From positions 1,190,001 through 1,254,000 of the forward strand of contig NZ_AP014637.1 in NCBI RefSeq assembly GCF_000829415.1: DNA of 64,000 nucleotides, given 5' to 3'. The notes under the pieces were generated by a model that made no database searches, was not told where the DNA came from, and saw nothing but the letters and a program-made list of their open reading frames with translations. Below, one piece after another: positions 27,762 through 36,964 of this stretch. The position numbers and the translations under genes are program-made. The stretch is from Pseudomonas sp. StFLB209 (GTDB lineage Bacteria; Pseudomonadota; Gammaproteobacteria; Pseudomonadales; Pseudomonadaceae). Within the stretch, counting starts at the first letter, position 1, and every line of letters begins with the position of its first letter.

Positions 27762-30526
27762 TCCCCGTTGAACACCGGCAAGGTGATCTTGAACCTTGCC
27801 CCATCATTGGCATTGCTGACACTCAAGCGGCCCTTCATCTGTTCGATGATGCCGTAGCTCACCGACAATCCCAGCCCGGTGCCGACGCCCACCGGCTTGG
27901 TGGTGAAGAACGGCTCGAAGATCTTTTCCAGCAGGCGCGGGTCGATGCCGCCACCGTTGTCCTGGACCGTGACGATGACCTTGTCGTCAACCTGCTGCAT
28001 GTCGAGGCTGATCGCCGGTTGCAGGTCAGGATTCTGCTCCTTGCGCGAGAGCATGGCGTCACGGGCGTTGACCATCAGGTTGATCAGCACCTGCTCCAGC
28101 TGGTCGGCATGCCCGCGCACCTGCACCGGCGCGCCGCGCTCGCCGGCTTCGATGTGCACGCCCTTGCCTTTCATGCTTTCACTGAGCATCGCCAGCGTGC
28201 CTTCCAGGGCGTCGTAGGGGTCGAACAGTTGCTCTTCAACCTCGGAACGGCGGCCGAACACGCGCATATGGTCGACCACCCGCGCGGCGCGTTGCACCTG
28301 GCTGTCGATGCGGTTGAGCTTGTCAGTGATGTAGTCGACATCCACATTGCCGCGCTCCAGGCGCTTGAGCACGTTGACCACCGCCATGCGCATGACGTTG
28401 AGCGGCTGGTTGATCTCGTGAGCGAGACCGGTGGCCATCTCGCCCAACGTAGCCATTTTGGCGCTCTGGTTGAGCTGCATGCGCGAACGCCGCACGTCAG
28501 TGTTGTCACGGCCCACGGCCTGGATTTCCACCAGCGTGCCGGACTCGTCGAACACACCGCGATCGGCCCATACCCACCAGGCATGTTCACGACCGGGCAG
28601 TTCCAGACAGATTTCGGCCGTGCTCATCGGCGCTTCGGGGGTCAGCAGCGCGATACGCCGCACAAAGGCTTCACGCTGGTCTTCCGAAAACCAGTCACCA
28701 AGATTGATCCCCGGCAGTTCTGCCGGGTCGCACTCCAGATAAGTTGCCAGCGGCCGGTTACCGAAACTCAGGACCAGCTGCGGGCTGTAGCGACAGATCA
28801 TCGCCGGCGAGTCCTCGACCAGAATCCGGTAACGCTCTTCGCTTTCACGCACCCGCTCGGCGGCCAGCGTGGCTTCGGTGACGTCCAGCCAAAGACCGAC
28901 CGCCTCGACCGGCATACCGAGGTCGTCGCGCAGCAAACGTGCCTCATCCAGCAGCCAGTGATAGTCACCATTCTTGCCACGCAGACGGTAGCGGCGGCTG
29001 ACGAAACCTTCGCGCAGCAACTGGCGGTTACGCTCGAACCAGATGTCGTGGTCCTCAGGATGGATATAGCCTGCCAGTTGCCCGTCGACACACTCGGCCA
29101 GGGTCCAGCCCAGCAGCGGGGTCAGGCTGTCACTGAAGAAACTCGGTTCCAGATTGCCCTGGTCATAGCGCTGCACATAGATCACCGCCGGCGAACTGGC
29201 AATCAGGTTGTCGAGCCGCGCATGGGCCGCCGCCGCTTCGGTCTCCTGGTTCTTGATATCGCTGACATCAAGCATGAAGCCCAGCACGCGCTGCACCTGA
29301 CCGCTGATCAAGGCCTGGCCCTGAATGCGCAGCCAGACAGTTTCCTGCCCAGGGTCGGCATGGGCCAGGCGCACACACAACAACATCGGCGTACCCTTGT
29401 CGCGCAGTTGCAGCAGGCGGCTGGACAACTCTTGCCGGTCAGCAGGGTGAATCAGCGCCAGCCAGTCCTGACGCGCCAGACGCTCGACCCGGTCGCTCAG
29501 GCGCAGGCTGCGTGCCAGTTGCGGCGCCAGCAGAATCTCATCACTGCCAGGCAACAGTTCCCACCAGCCGGTGCCGAGCAAATCCTGAAGCACTGCCAAG
29601 CGTTCGACGTGATGGCGGTTATGTTGCTCGGAAAGGCGGAACAGGACCGGGCCGGCCAGTGCTGAACACAAGTTCAACCATTCTCGCTCGCCCAGATCCG
29701 GTGCCTGCCGACGCGGCTCATAAAAGCCGAACATCAACCAGGCCTTGGCCACGCCGTCGCGGCTATGGGGCAGTAGAAAACCATCAGCATTGCCGAACAT
29801 GCTCTGCAATGGCGACAGCTCGGTATGCCCGCCAAAATGCAGCTCGTGGGCGATGTTGGCATCCAGCAGGTCAAATTCGTTACCCAGCCGTTGGCCGACT
29901 TGCCACAGTTCAGGCGCGGTATGGGCGCTGTACTGGCTGTAGACCCGCCAGCCAATACCACTGGCTTCGGGCAAGGCCAGAGCGACGCAGGGAATGCGCC
30001 ACATCTGCGCCAATTCTTCGAGCTGTTCGGCAACCACGCTCGGCAGCCGCTCGACAATACAGCCGCGAATCTTCTCGGCCATCTGCCCGGCCAGGCGCAA
30101 ACATTGCTGGCGGGTACGCGCAGCGCTGGCCTCTTCCATCAGATCGCTGATATCGGTCAGTTGCAGCAGCCAGCCCTTGCCATGGTGCTGCACCCAGCCG
30201 CGCGCGTGCAGGGTGTGACCATCGTTGCTGCGAAAATCCAGGTCCAGCATGTGCCCGACCCAGTCCCCCGGCACGCCTTCGACCACCAGCGCGCTGTTGG
30301 GCAACAGCAGAATCATCAACCGCTGGTTGAGCACGGTATGCGCGCTCAAGCCCAGACGGCTGAGCAGGTGCGCACTGATACTGTGAATCTGCCCCTCGTT
30401 ATTGAGCAGCAGGTACAGGTCCGCGCCGATCGCGTCAGGCTCGACGACCAGCGGAGTTGAAGGCTCGCGGGCGGGCACCTCGGAGCGCCCCAGCCAACGG
30501 CTCAAACGACTTTTTTCATGGGACAA
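27758..30526 (-). CDS. pprA: PprA-type multi-PAS sensor histidine kinase
   Basis: A 922-residue sensor kinase. An N-terminal PAS-like segment is followed by a GAF-like region ([20 protein letters not shown]), then several PAS/PAC repeats ([41 protein letters not shown]). The C-terminal transmitter has the H-box [18 protein letters not shown] with phospho-accepting His near residue 702, the N-box LMVNARDAM, and G-boxes DNGGGID and [13 protein letters not shown]. There is no transmembrane segment, so it is a cytoplasmic sensor. It pairs with the response regulator encoded at 31649-32428 and by homology with P. aeruginosa PprA-PprB activates the Tad/Flp genes. A TTG start is inferred, overlapping the TadE-like gene by 11 bases; a longer upstream start has no support. 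Confidence 0.85.
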   Translation of the reverse strand: MSHEKSRLSRWLGRSEVPAREPSTPLVVEPDAIGADLYLLLNNEGQIHSISAHLLSRLGLSAHTVLNQRLMILLLPNSALVVEGVPGDWVGHMLDLDFRSNDGHTLHARGWVQHHGKGWLLQLTDISDLMEEASAARTRQQCLRLAGQMAEKIRGCIVERLPSVVAEQLEELAQMWRIPCVALALPEASGIGWRVYSQYSAHTAPELWQVGQRLGNEFDLLDANIAHELHFGGHTELSPLQSMFGNADGFLLPHSRDGVAKAWLMFGFYEPRRQAPDLGEREWLNLCSALAGPVLFRLSEQHNRHHVERLAVLQDLLGTGWWELLPGSDEILLAPQLARSLRLSDRVERLARQDWLALIHPADRQELSSRLLQLRDKGTPMLLCVRLAHADPGQETVWLRIQGQALISGQVQRVLGFMLDVSDIKNQETEAAAAHARLDNLIASSPAVIYVQRYDQGNLEPSFFSDSLTPLLGWTLAECVDGQLAGYIHPEDHDIWFERNRQLLREGFVSRRYRLRGKNGDYHWLLDEARLLRDDLGMPVEAVGLWLDVTEATLAAERVRESEERYRILVEDSPAMICRYSPQLVLSFGNRPLATYLECDPAELPGINLGDWFSEDQREAFVRRIALLTPEAPMSTAEICLELPGREHAWWVWADRGVFDESGTLVEIQAVGRDNTDVRRSRMQLNQSAKMATLGEMATGLAHEINQPLNVMRMAVVNVLKRLERGNVDVDYITDKLNRIDSQVQRAARVVDHMRVFGRRSEVEEQLFDPYDALEGTLAMLSESMKGKGVHIEAGERGAPVQVRGHADQLEQVLINLMVNARDAMLSRKEQNPDLQPAISLDMQQVDDKVIVTVQDNGGGIDPRLLEKIFEPFFTTKPVGVGTGLGLSVSYGIIEQMKGRLSVSNANDGARFKITLPVFNGD

Positions 30527-30968
30527 GTTGAATGCTCGCTTGGGCAGACAGTTGGGCGGGCAAGCGCGGCACCTCGCCAATGATCGGCAGGGTCAGCGAC
30601 GGCAGTACGCGCGCCAGTTTGGTTTTCGGATAGTTGATGCTGACCGTCAGCGCCGTACCGTTGAAGGTCACGCTGTAGTCGGAGGGGCCAAAATTCAGCG
30701 CGCTGGGCATCCAGGCCAATTGGCTCTGCAACACGCTCTCGGCCTGGCTGCGCACCAGAGTGCTGTAGTTGGCAACTCCAGGACTCAGCGCCACGCTGCG
30801 ACGCACCGCCTCGCTGGCAGCGGCATTGAACGACTGGACCATCAGCAACGGCAGGCTATAACTCACCACACCATAGAAAATGGCGAAAAAAATCACGAAC
30901 ACCGCCGCGAACTCGATCGCGGCAGCGCCCTTCTGGCGATGCAGGCCTGATGGACCGCTGGCTGGCAT
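30516..30968 (-). CDS. TadE/TadF-like minor pseudopilin
   Basis: A 150-residue protein with the TadE pseudopilin signature HRQKGAAAIEFAAVFVIFFAIFYGVVSYSL: Gly at -1 of the prepilin cleavage site and Glu at +5, then a hydrophobic helix. It corresponds in position to PA4294 of P. aeruginosa. It should be processed by the FppA prepilin peptidase encoded divergently 73 bases away and act as a minor subunit of the pilus base. Confidence 0.82.
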   Translation of the reverse strand: MPASGPSGLHRQKGAAAIEFAAVFVIFFAIFYGVVSYSLPLLMVQSFNAAASEAVRRSVALSPGVANYSTLVRSQAESVLQSQLAWMPSALNFGPSDYSVTFNGTALTVSINYPKTKLARVLPSLTLPIIGEVPRLPAQLSAQASIQLVP

Positions 30969-31041
30969 GACGGCGTCTACCCTGACAGTACTACTCCACA
31001 GAGCATAGGATCTTTCCGAAATACAGGATGTTTTTTACTCA

Positions 31042-31512
31042 ATGAAATTACTTTTCCTACTCATATGGTTCGCCCTCTGTGCCGAACAGGATGCCCGGCG
31101 CAGACAAATCACCAATACCCTGACACTGGGTGCTTGTGCCGCTGCACTGGGGTGGTTGCTGTATAGCGGTCAGACCTGGCTGGGCGCCGAACCCGCCGAG
31201 GGTGGCCGAGCCCTGCTATTGGCGCTGGCCATGACCCTGCCCGGTTACGCGCTGGGACGTTTGGGGGGCGGCGACGTAAAGCTGCTGGCGGCTCTGGCGC
31301 TGGCCAGTGACAGCCTGTATCTGCTGGGCACATTCATCGGCGCAGCCGTGACGGTGGTCCTGTGGCTAGGCGTCCGACGAGCGGTATTCAGAGCTCTCGG
31401 TGATGGCCTGGCTGCACGCTATAGCCCGATGAATCCTGACTCCGGGGAAAAATTTCCGTTCTCGCCGTTCCTGTTTACGGGGCTGCTGCTGGTGGCCCTT
31501 TGCATCCGCTAG
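31042..31512 (+). CDS. fppA: Flp prepilin peptidase FppA (TadV/CpaA family)
   Basis: A 156-residue polytopic aspartate protease, half the size of classical PilD because it lacks the N-methylase domain. The two catalytic aspartates are visible: Asp17 in EQDARRRQITN and Asp78 in GRLGGGDVKLLAALALA. About five membrane helices. It removes leader peptides from Flp and TadE/F pseudopilins. It is divergent from tadE and 136 bases before pprB. No good SD precedes the ATG; AGGA lies 13 bases upstream. Confidence 0.88.
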   Translation: MKLLFLLIWFALCAEQDARRRQITNTLTLGACAAALGWLLYSGQTWLGAEPAEGGRALLLALAMTLPGYALGRLGGGDVKLLAALALASDSLYLLGTFIGAAVTVVLWLGVRRAVFRALGDGLAARYSPMNPDSGEKFPFSPFLFTGLLLVALCIR

Positions 31513-31532
31513 TCAGAATCAGGTTTTAGTCC

Positions 31533-31566
31533 TATGTACATAGTCAACAAGTGCGTCTAGGTTTAA
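31533..31566. promoter_or_regulatory. putative regulatory motifs upstream of pprB
   Basis: The 136-base gap before pprB contains a perfect 10-bp palindrome TATGTACATA (31533-31542) and, a few bases on, TAGGTTTAA (31558-31566) within the dyad GTCTAGGTTTAAGAC. The 9-mer TAGGTTTAA recurs at 40607-40615 upstream of flp, suggesting a shared operator, possibly for PprB. This is a two-instance coincidence and needs more examples. Confidence 0.3.
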
Positions 31567-31648
31567 GACACACCCGAACTCAAACCCTGCACCCGTGGCA
31601 GGGATCAATGTGCAAGGAATTCGGGAATGGTCAGGCAGGGAGTAGCGC

Positions 31649-32428
31649 GTGAACAAGTATTCGGCAGTGAAAATTCTGGTGGTCGACGATCAGCCGCTGA
31701 TCGTTGAAGAGTTGGCCGAGTTTCTCGATGGTTGTGGCTATGTCTGTGTGCAGTGCAGCAGCGCCCTGGAGGCCGTTGAGCGGTTTCGCGATGACGCAAG
31801 TATCGGCATTGTCCTTTGCGATCTGGAAATGCCCGGTATGAACGGCATTGAACTGGTCGAGACGATGAAGCAGATAGGCGGCAAGAAACACCTGTTCGAA
31901 GCCATCATGCTGACCGGGCGCGCCGAAAAAAGGGACGTCATCAACGCCCTGCGCGCCGGGATTTCCGATTACTACCAGAAACCGGTAGACCTCGACGAGT
32001 TGCTCGAGGGCGTACAACGCCAGGAATTCGCCCTGCAGGAACGGCAAAACAGCCTGCAGAAGCTTGGCCAGCTCAATGAAAAGCTGCAATTTCTGGCCGC
32101 CTCTATCGACGATCTGTACCACGACCTGGACAACGCTCGCCCGCCGCTGGTGCCGCAACTGTCGGCTAACGATCAGAGCAACAATAATGTTGTCGATGTG
32201 CCTGACCTGTTCTCTGCCCTCTCGCCTCGCCAGCTGGACGTGGCGCGGCTGGTTGGCAAGGGCCAGACCAACTACCAGATTGCCTGTGAGCTGGGGATTA
32301 CCGAGAACACCGTCAAGCTCTATGTCTCTCAGGTACTGCGCCTGACCCACATGCACAATCGCACCCAACTGGCGCTGGCCTTGTCGCCGGGCGCTGGTAT
32401 GGCTCGCAGCCGGGTCACCGAGCACTGA
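31649..32428 (+). CDS. pprB: PprB-type response regulator (REC + LuxR HTH)
   Basis: A 259-residue response regulator. The receiver has VVDDQP (Asp13-14), phosphorylation site Asp58 in IVLCDLEMPGMNG, MLTGRAEKRD and the Lys in YYQKPVD. A coiled linker (FALQERQNSLQKLGQLNEKL) leads to a LuxR/NarL-type helix-turn-helix (LSPRQLDVARLVGKGQTNYQIACELGITENTVKLYVSQVL). In P. aeruginosa PprB switches on the Tad pilus and other surface adhesins. The start codon is GTG, with GGGAG six bases upstream. Confidence 0.87.
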   Translation: MNKYSAVKILVVDDQPLIVEELAEFLDGCGYVCVQCSSALEAVERFRDDASIGIVLCDLEMPGMNGIELVETMKQIGGKKHLFEAIMLTGRAEKRDVINALRAGISDYYQKPVDLDELLEGVQRQEFALQERQNSLQKLGQLNEKLQFLAASIDDLYHDLDNARPPLVPQLSANDQSNNNVVDVPDLFSALSPRQLDVARLVGKGQTNYQIACELGITENTVKLYVSQVLRLTHMHNRTQLALALSPGAGMARSRVTEH

Positions 32429-32454
32429 GCTGTGGCTTGACACATCTGCCCCAT

Positions 32455-32835
32455 CAGCTCGTAGCAGCTTTGGCTGCGAAAACTTTCGTGGCTAAAGCCA
32501 ACACTGTTCTGCCAGTTACCCAGATCTCGGTGGGGGACTCTATGGCCTTGGGCAAGCTCCAGGTTTTGTCTATGGAGGTTGCACAACAGCAGATTGATCC
32601 TGCCGGCCTCTTCGCCAGCAAGCTGGCTCCCACCGAGTCGGCGTTGTGCCTATCACTTGAGCCTGACGTGAACCTGGTGGGAGCTAGCTTGCTAGCGAAG
32701 ACTGCGGCACATTCGCAGCAGATGCCGTGACTTTACCGGCCTCTTCGCGAGCAACCGGAACGCCGGCCGGCTGCTCACACCGGGGGCATACAGTACCTGA
32801 TTGAACACTAGTGCGGCTAAAGCCACTACTGTTTC
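32455..32835. repeat. REP-rich gene-free stretch between pprB and the tad operon
   Basis: This gap of about 440 bases holds several REP-type palindromes: GCTTTGGCTGCGAAAACTTTCGTGGC...AAAGCC (32467-32500), TTCGCCAGCAAGCTGGCTCC (32611-32630), GGGAGCTAGCTTGCTAGCGAA (about 32679-32699) and CCTCTTCGCGAGCAACCGG (32740-32758). Short ORFs crossing it are derived from the repeats and are not genes. It separates the convergent pprB and DUF3613-tad operon ends. Confidence 0.7.
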
Positions 32836-32865
32836 AATTGAATCGGTGGCGTCCAACAATCGCCA

Positions 32866-33135
32866 TCAACGACTGCCCCCTGCCACCTTGCCGCCCTGCT
32901 CCTGATCGAAAAACTCCGGAATCTTGTGGTTGTTGCTGTCCAGCCAGCGCTGCAGGCTTTGTTCGCGCTCGGTGGGGGTGGCGGTTTGCGGGATTTTCGA
33001 GGCAGCACTGCCCTTGACCTGCAGCTGCAACCAGGTTTCGGTCTGTTGCTGGGCCTGCGAGGCCGGCCCCGGCTCGATGGCCCAGGCCATGCTGTGCAGA
33101 CCGAATAACACAACGATACCGATCAGCGTTTTCAT
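32866..33135 (-). CDS. DUF3613-type small exported Tad-associated protein
   Basis: An 89-residue protein with a Sec signal peptide (MKTLIGIVVLFGLHSMAWA) and a short mature part with the pattern TETWLQLQVKGSAASKIPQTATPTEREQSLQRWLDSNNHKIPEFF, matching the DUF3613 family that accompanies pseudomonad tad loci (PA4298 position). Its start overlaps the tadD stop by four bases, so it is the last gene of the operon. Function unknown; probably periplasmic. Confidence 0.78.
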   Translation of the reverse strand: MKTLIGIVVLFGLHSMAWAIEPGPASQAQQQTETWLQLQVKGSAASKIPQTATPTEREQSLQRWLDSNNHKIPEFFDQEQGGKVAGGSR

Positions 33136-33887
33136 GGTTGGCTCCTGACGTTGGCAGTGCGGGTTGTGTCCATACCGGCGGTCATGGCTGGCGCCTGGGC
33201 CGGTGCAAGCGCCTGCGGCCGTTGGGCGGGCGCCGCAAGCTGGGTCGCGCGCTGTTGCGCGGCGCTGACCTGACGCGGCGTCAGCCCGGCGCGGGTGGTC
33301 AGCTCGGCGGCCTGCTGCCACTGGTCCTGGTAAATCAGCAGGGTCACCAGGTTCTGCGCCGGCAGGTTGTCCGAGGGTTTGAGTTCCAGCGCGGTCATGA
33401 ACTGAAAGCGCGCCTGTTCCAGTTTGAGCTGGTTCAGGTAGGCGATGCCCAGGTCGTTGCGGACTTTCTCGTCGGTGGGCGCCAGTTTTGCGGCACGTTG
33501 CAGGTGCTGCTGGGCCTGTACGTAGTCACCCCGGGTGGCGGCGATCTGGCCCAGGCCATGCTCGCCTTCGGCGGCGCGGCAGGTGCCCAGCAGGCTGCGG
33601 TACAGCGGCTCGGCTTCAGCGCTGCCCAACTGGCGTAACACCCGCGCCTTGCGCAGGCGCACCTCGCCCAGCTCAGCGGGCAGGTCTTCGAGGTTGGCCA
33701 GGCTGGCATGCAGACGTCCCTCGTCTGCCATGCCTTGCGCCAGATTGATGGCCAACTCCTGATCGGAACTCAATTTGCCGCAGTTTCCCTGGCTGCTGCC
33801 ACTCAAGCCCTGAACCCAGGGCGCATGCCCCTCACTGGCACAACCGCTCAACATCAAAAACCCGCATACCGCGATCACTGCTTTCAT
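33132..33887 (-). CDS. tadD: TadD, TPR lipoprotein of the Flp pilus system
   Basis: A 251-residue lipoprotein: lipobox LSGC at Cys16, then several tetratricopeptide repeats (for example AEGEHGLGQIAATRGDYVQAQQHLQRAAKLAPTDEKVRNDLGIAYLNQLKLEQARFQFMTALELKPSD). TadD is thought to help assemble the outer-membrane secretin. The C-terminal 45 residues are an Ala/Pro/Gln-rich tail that looks disordered. Confidence 0.86.
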   Translation of the reverse strand: MKAVIAVCGFLMLSGCASEGHAPWVQGLSGSSQGNCGKLSSDQELAINLAQGMADEGRLHASLANLEDLPAELGEVRLRKARVLRQLGSAEAEPLYRSLLGTCRAAEGEHGLGQIAATRGDYVQAQQHLQRAAKLAPTDEKVRNDLGIAYLNQLKLEQARFQFMTALELKPSDNLPAQNLVTLLIYQDQWQQAAELTTRAGLTPRQVSAAQQRATQLAAPAQRPQALAPAQAPAMTAGMDTTRTANVRSQP

Positions 33888-33912
33888 CGCCCGCTTTCCT
33901 TGTACGACGCAT

Positions 33913-34803
33913 TCATTTACTGCCCAGTGCCTGGCTGATGGCAGTAAACCCTGGACCGGCCAGCACGATCAGCAAAGCCGGGAACAAAAACACCATCATC
34001 ACCACCGACATCTTCGCCGACAGCTTGGAGATGTACTCCTGCAAGCGCGTCAGACGTCGATCGTCGATCAGTTGCTTGAGTGCCAGCAGCGAGCGCAAGG
34101 CACCACCGCCCTGATGGATCAACTGGTTGAGGATCACACAGGTGTCACTGAATTCGTCCACCGCCAGCAGGCTGGAGGTCTTGCGCAGCTCGTCACCCAG
34201 CTCCAGCCCGGAATCGACGCGCACCAGAATCACACGGATTTCCTCGGACAACACCGGCAGCAGTTCCTTGCCTTCGTTGCTCAGCACGCGCAGCGCCTGC
34301 TCCACCGCCATGCCTGACTCAAACAGAATGCGCAGCAGCGGAATGAAGGTCGACACCTCGACCACGATTTGTTTTTGCCGATGCTGAGCGACCGCCGCCA
34401 ACACCCGCTTGGGTAATAGATAACCCATGCCCAGCGCAAACAACGGCGCGATCAGCGGATTGGCCGCGTCCGCGAAAAACAGCACCTGCACGAACAACGT
34501 GAGGCTGACCAGGCCCATGGGCACGCCAATCTGACACGCGGCGTACAACGAGCGCTTACTCGCACGTCGCCAGCCGATGCGGTTGAGCAGGACCTGGCTC
34601 TCACTGTCCATGTTCACCGCTTTGCGTCCCAGCGGGGTGTCACCCAGCAGCCGCAGCCAACTGCCGATGCGGCTCTCGCGAATCGTCTGGCCTTGCAGGC
34701 GCATGGCAACCTGGCGCTCATTGCGGCGCACCAACGCCATGTGCGACACCAGCAGCCCAAAGGCGGCGAGGAACATCAAGACACTGAGCAGCAGCAAGCC
34801 CAT
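33913..34803 (-). CDS. tadC: TadC, inner-membrane platform protein of the Flp pilus
   Basis: A 296-residue T2SS-F (GspF-like) membrane protein. It has an N-terminal helix (LLLSVLMFLAAFGLLVSHMALV), central helices and a cytoplasmic four-helix domain with FIPLLRILFESGMAVEQALRVLSNEG and LDDRRLTRLQEYISKLSAKMSV near the end. It forms the inner-membrane platform with TadB. One base separates it from tadB, so the two are coexpressed. Confidence 0.92.
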   Translation of the reverse strand: MGLLLLSVLMFLAAFGLLVSHMALVRRNERQVAMRLQGQTIRESRIGSWLRLLGDTPLGRKAVNMDSESQVLLNRIGWRRASKRSLYAACQIGVPMGLVSLTLFVQVLFFADAANPLIAPLFALGMGYLLPKRVLAAVAQHRQKQIVVEVSTFIPLLRILFESGMAVEQALRVLSNEGKELLPVLSEEIRVILVRVDSGLELGDELRKTSSLLAVDEFSDTCVILNQLIHQGGGALRSLLALKQLIDDRRLTRLQEYISKLSAKMSVVMMVFLFPALLIVLAGPGFTAISQALGSK

Positions 34804-34804
34804 C

Positions 34805-35689
34805 TCAAATGCTCCTCAACATGCGCCATAGCAACAGACAGCCAGTCACTTGCATGGCAAACGCGACCAGCAGCATCTTCTGCCCGCTGTTGTCGTTCCA
34901 CATGTGCAGCAAGTACTCCGGGCTGGAGAGCATGAAATAGCCGGCCAGCGAAATAGGCAACGCCCCCAGCACCACGGCGGTCAGGCGCGTTTCGCCGGTC
35001 ATTGCCTTGAGCTGGCGGGACATCTGCTCACGCTCGCGGATCAGCTTGATCAGGTTTTCCATCAGTTCACTGGCATTGCCGCCATAGCGGTGGTTGACCC
35101 GCAGGCCGAGGGCGAACAGGTGCAGTTCGTCGCGCTCATAGAGTTCGGCAAAGTCATGGGCGGCATCGGGCAGGCTGACACCCAGTTGGACGTTGCGCTC
35201 GATCCTTGCCATGCCATCGCGCAGCGGCTGGTCGGCCGCCTCGATGCCATGCAGCACGGCATCGGCCAGGGTGCGTCCGGACTTGAGGCTGCGCACCGTG
35301 TGGTCGAGCATCTGCGGCAGTTGCTCGATCATCCGCAGCACCCGTTTGCGATAGCGCCATGACACGTACATGCGCAAGGTGAAGGGCACACCGAGCAGGC
35401 CTGCGAGCAGGCCAAGCCAGTCAGCCAACAGGTAACCAAAGACAATGGCCAGCCCCCAGACCGCCAGCACCAGCTTCATGCGCTCGGCCGGCCGGCCCAT
35501 GCCGGCACGCAGAAACGCCCGCTCCAGACGCTGCATACCGGGCTTTTCCGGTTTTACCACGACCCGGCCCTGGTTCAGGCGCTGCAAAACCCGCTCATTG
35601 GCCCCGCGGTTCAGCGCGGTATAGAACAGATAACCAGCGGCGGCCAAGAGCACAATCGCCAGCAAGACCAGCACCAGGGTCGCTTTCAT
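34805..35689 (-). CDS. tadB: TadB, inner-membrane platform protein of the Flp pilus
   Basis: A 294-residue GspF-domain membrane protein with an N-terminal helix, a central pair and a C-terminal pair of helices; the cytoplasmic domain reads QLPQMLDHTVRSLKSGRTLADAVLHGIEAADQPLRDGMARIERNVQLGVSLPDA, the classic T2SSF pattern. Partner of TadC and of the TadA ATPase encoded just upstream (18 bases). Confidence 0.92.
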   Translation of the reverse strand: MKATLVLVLLAIVLLAAAGYLFYTALNRGANERVLQRLNQGRVVVKPEKPGMQRLERAFLRAGMGRPAERMKLVLAVWGLAIVFGYLLADWLGLLAGLLGVPFTLRMYVSWRYRKRVLRMIEQLPQMLDHTVRSLKSGRTLADAVLHGIEAADQPLRDGMARIERNVQLGVSLPDAAHDFAELYERDELHLFALGLRVNHRYGGNASELMENLIKLIREREQMSRQLKAMTGETRLTAVVLGALPISLAGYFMLSSPEYLLHMWNDNSGQKMLLVAFAMQVTGCLLLWRMLRSI

Positions 35690-35707
35690 GGCCGTGTCTC
35701 CTTGCGC

Positions 35708-36964
35708 CTAGTACATCGGCCGCAGTTTGTCGCCTGCGGCATGCACCGCTTCGCGGTGGAAGCCATAGCCGGTGCGCTTGTCGAGGCGGAACAGGGTGTT
35801 GGTGACATAGATGTCGTCACGCATGCCCACCACCTCGACCACCTCACTGACACAGCGCCGGCCATCGGGCAGACGGGTCAATTGAATGATCACATCCAGC
35901 GCCGCACAGACCATTTGGCGCAGGGTCTTTTCAGCGATCTGGCGGCCGGTAAGGCCGACCAGGGTTTCCAGGCGCAGCAGAGCGTCCTGGGCATTGTTGG
36001 CGTGCACGGTGCTCATCGAACCTTCGTGGCCGGTGTTCATCGCGGTAAGTACATCGAGGACTTCGACGCCGCGAATCTCGCCCAGGATGATGCGGTCCGG
36101 GCGCATCCGCAGGGCATTGCGAATCAGGTCACTGGCGCGCACTTCGCCATGCCCCTCGGCATTCGGCGGGCGGGTTTCCAGGCGCACCACATGAGGGTGG
36201 CTCAGTTGCAATTCGGCGACGTCTTCGATGGTCACCAGTCGCTGGTGAGTGTCGATCAACTGGCTCAGGACGTTGAGCATGGTGGTCTTGCCGGTCCCGG
36301 TACCACCGCTGATCAGGATATTGCAGCGTTTGCCCACCGCGTCCTGGAAGAACTCGAAGATCGCCTGGTCGATGGCCTGAGTCGCCACCAGGTCAGCGCT
36401 CTTGAGCATGTCTTTGCGAAATTTACGAATCGACAGGCACGGGCCGTCCAGGGCAATCGGCGGAATGATCGCATTGACCCGGCTGCCGTCAGGCAGCCGC
36501 GCATCGACCATCGGCGATGACTCGTCCAGGCGCCGCCCCAGCGGGGCGAGGATGCGCTGCATGACCCGCTCGACATGGTGCGAGTCGATGAACCGCAGGT
36601 CGGTATGGTGCAACACCCCGTCACGTTCGATGAACACCTTGCCGGGGCCGTTGACCAGAATCTCGGTGACCGACACATCGCGCAGCAACACTTCCAGCGG
36701 CCCGAAGCCGGTGAGTTCATCCACCAGTTCTTCGGCCAGGCGCTCCATCTCGTAACGGGAAATCGCCAGCCGCAAACGTGCGACATACTCGGCGACCTTG
36801 TCGATGACGAACTGCGCCAGCGCCGGACGCGAGCCTTCCAGCAGGTTGCGGCCGTGCTCTTCGATACCGTCGATGATGTAGCGGTGCAGTACCAGCTTCA
36901 GGCCCTGGGCATCATCGCCCGGTTGCTGGCTGCGCGAAGACGCGCCAAACGGTTTGTCAGGCAT
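35708..36964 (-). CDS. tadA: TadA, secretion ATPase powering Flp pilus assembly
   Basis: A 418-residue VirB11/GspE-type hexameric ATPase. Walker A ISGGTGTGKTTMLN near residue 220, the Asp box LVTIEDVAELQL, Walker B region DRIILGEIRGVEVLDVLTAMNTGHEGSMSTVHANNA, and the His box. The N-terminal domain (VDELTGFGPLEVLLRDVSVTEILVNGP) is typical of CpaF/TadA. Starts with ATG whose first base overlaps the tadZ stop codon by one base. Confidence 0.95.
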   Translation of the reverse strand: MPDKPFGASSRSQQPGDDAQGLKLVLHRYIIDGIEEHGRNLLEGSRPALAQFVIDKVAEYVARLRLAISRYEMERLAEELVDELTGFGPLEVLLRDVSVTEILVNGPGKVFIERDGVLHHTDLRFIDSHHVERVMQRILAPLGRRLDESSPMVDARLPDGSRVNAIIPPIALDGPCLSIRKFRKDMLKSADLVATQAIDQAIFEFFQDAVGKRCNILISGGTGTGKTTMLNVLSQLIDTHQRLVTIEDVAELQLSHPHVVRLETRPPNAEGHGEVRASDLIRNALRMRPDRIILGEIRGVEVLDVLTAMNTGHEGSMSTVHANNAQDALLRLETLVGLTGRQIAEKTLRQMVCAALDVIIQLTRLPDGRRCVSEVVEVVGMRDDIYVTNTLFRLDKRTGYGFHREAVHAAGDKLRPMY

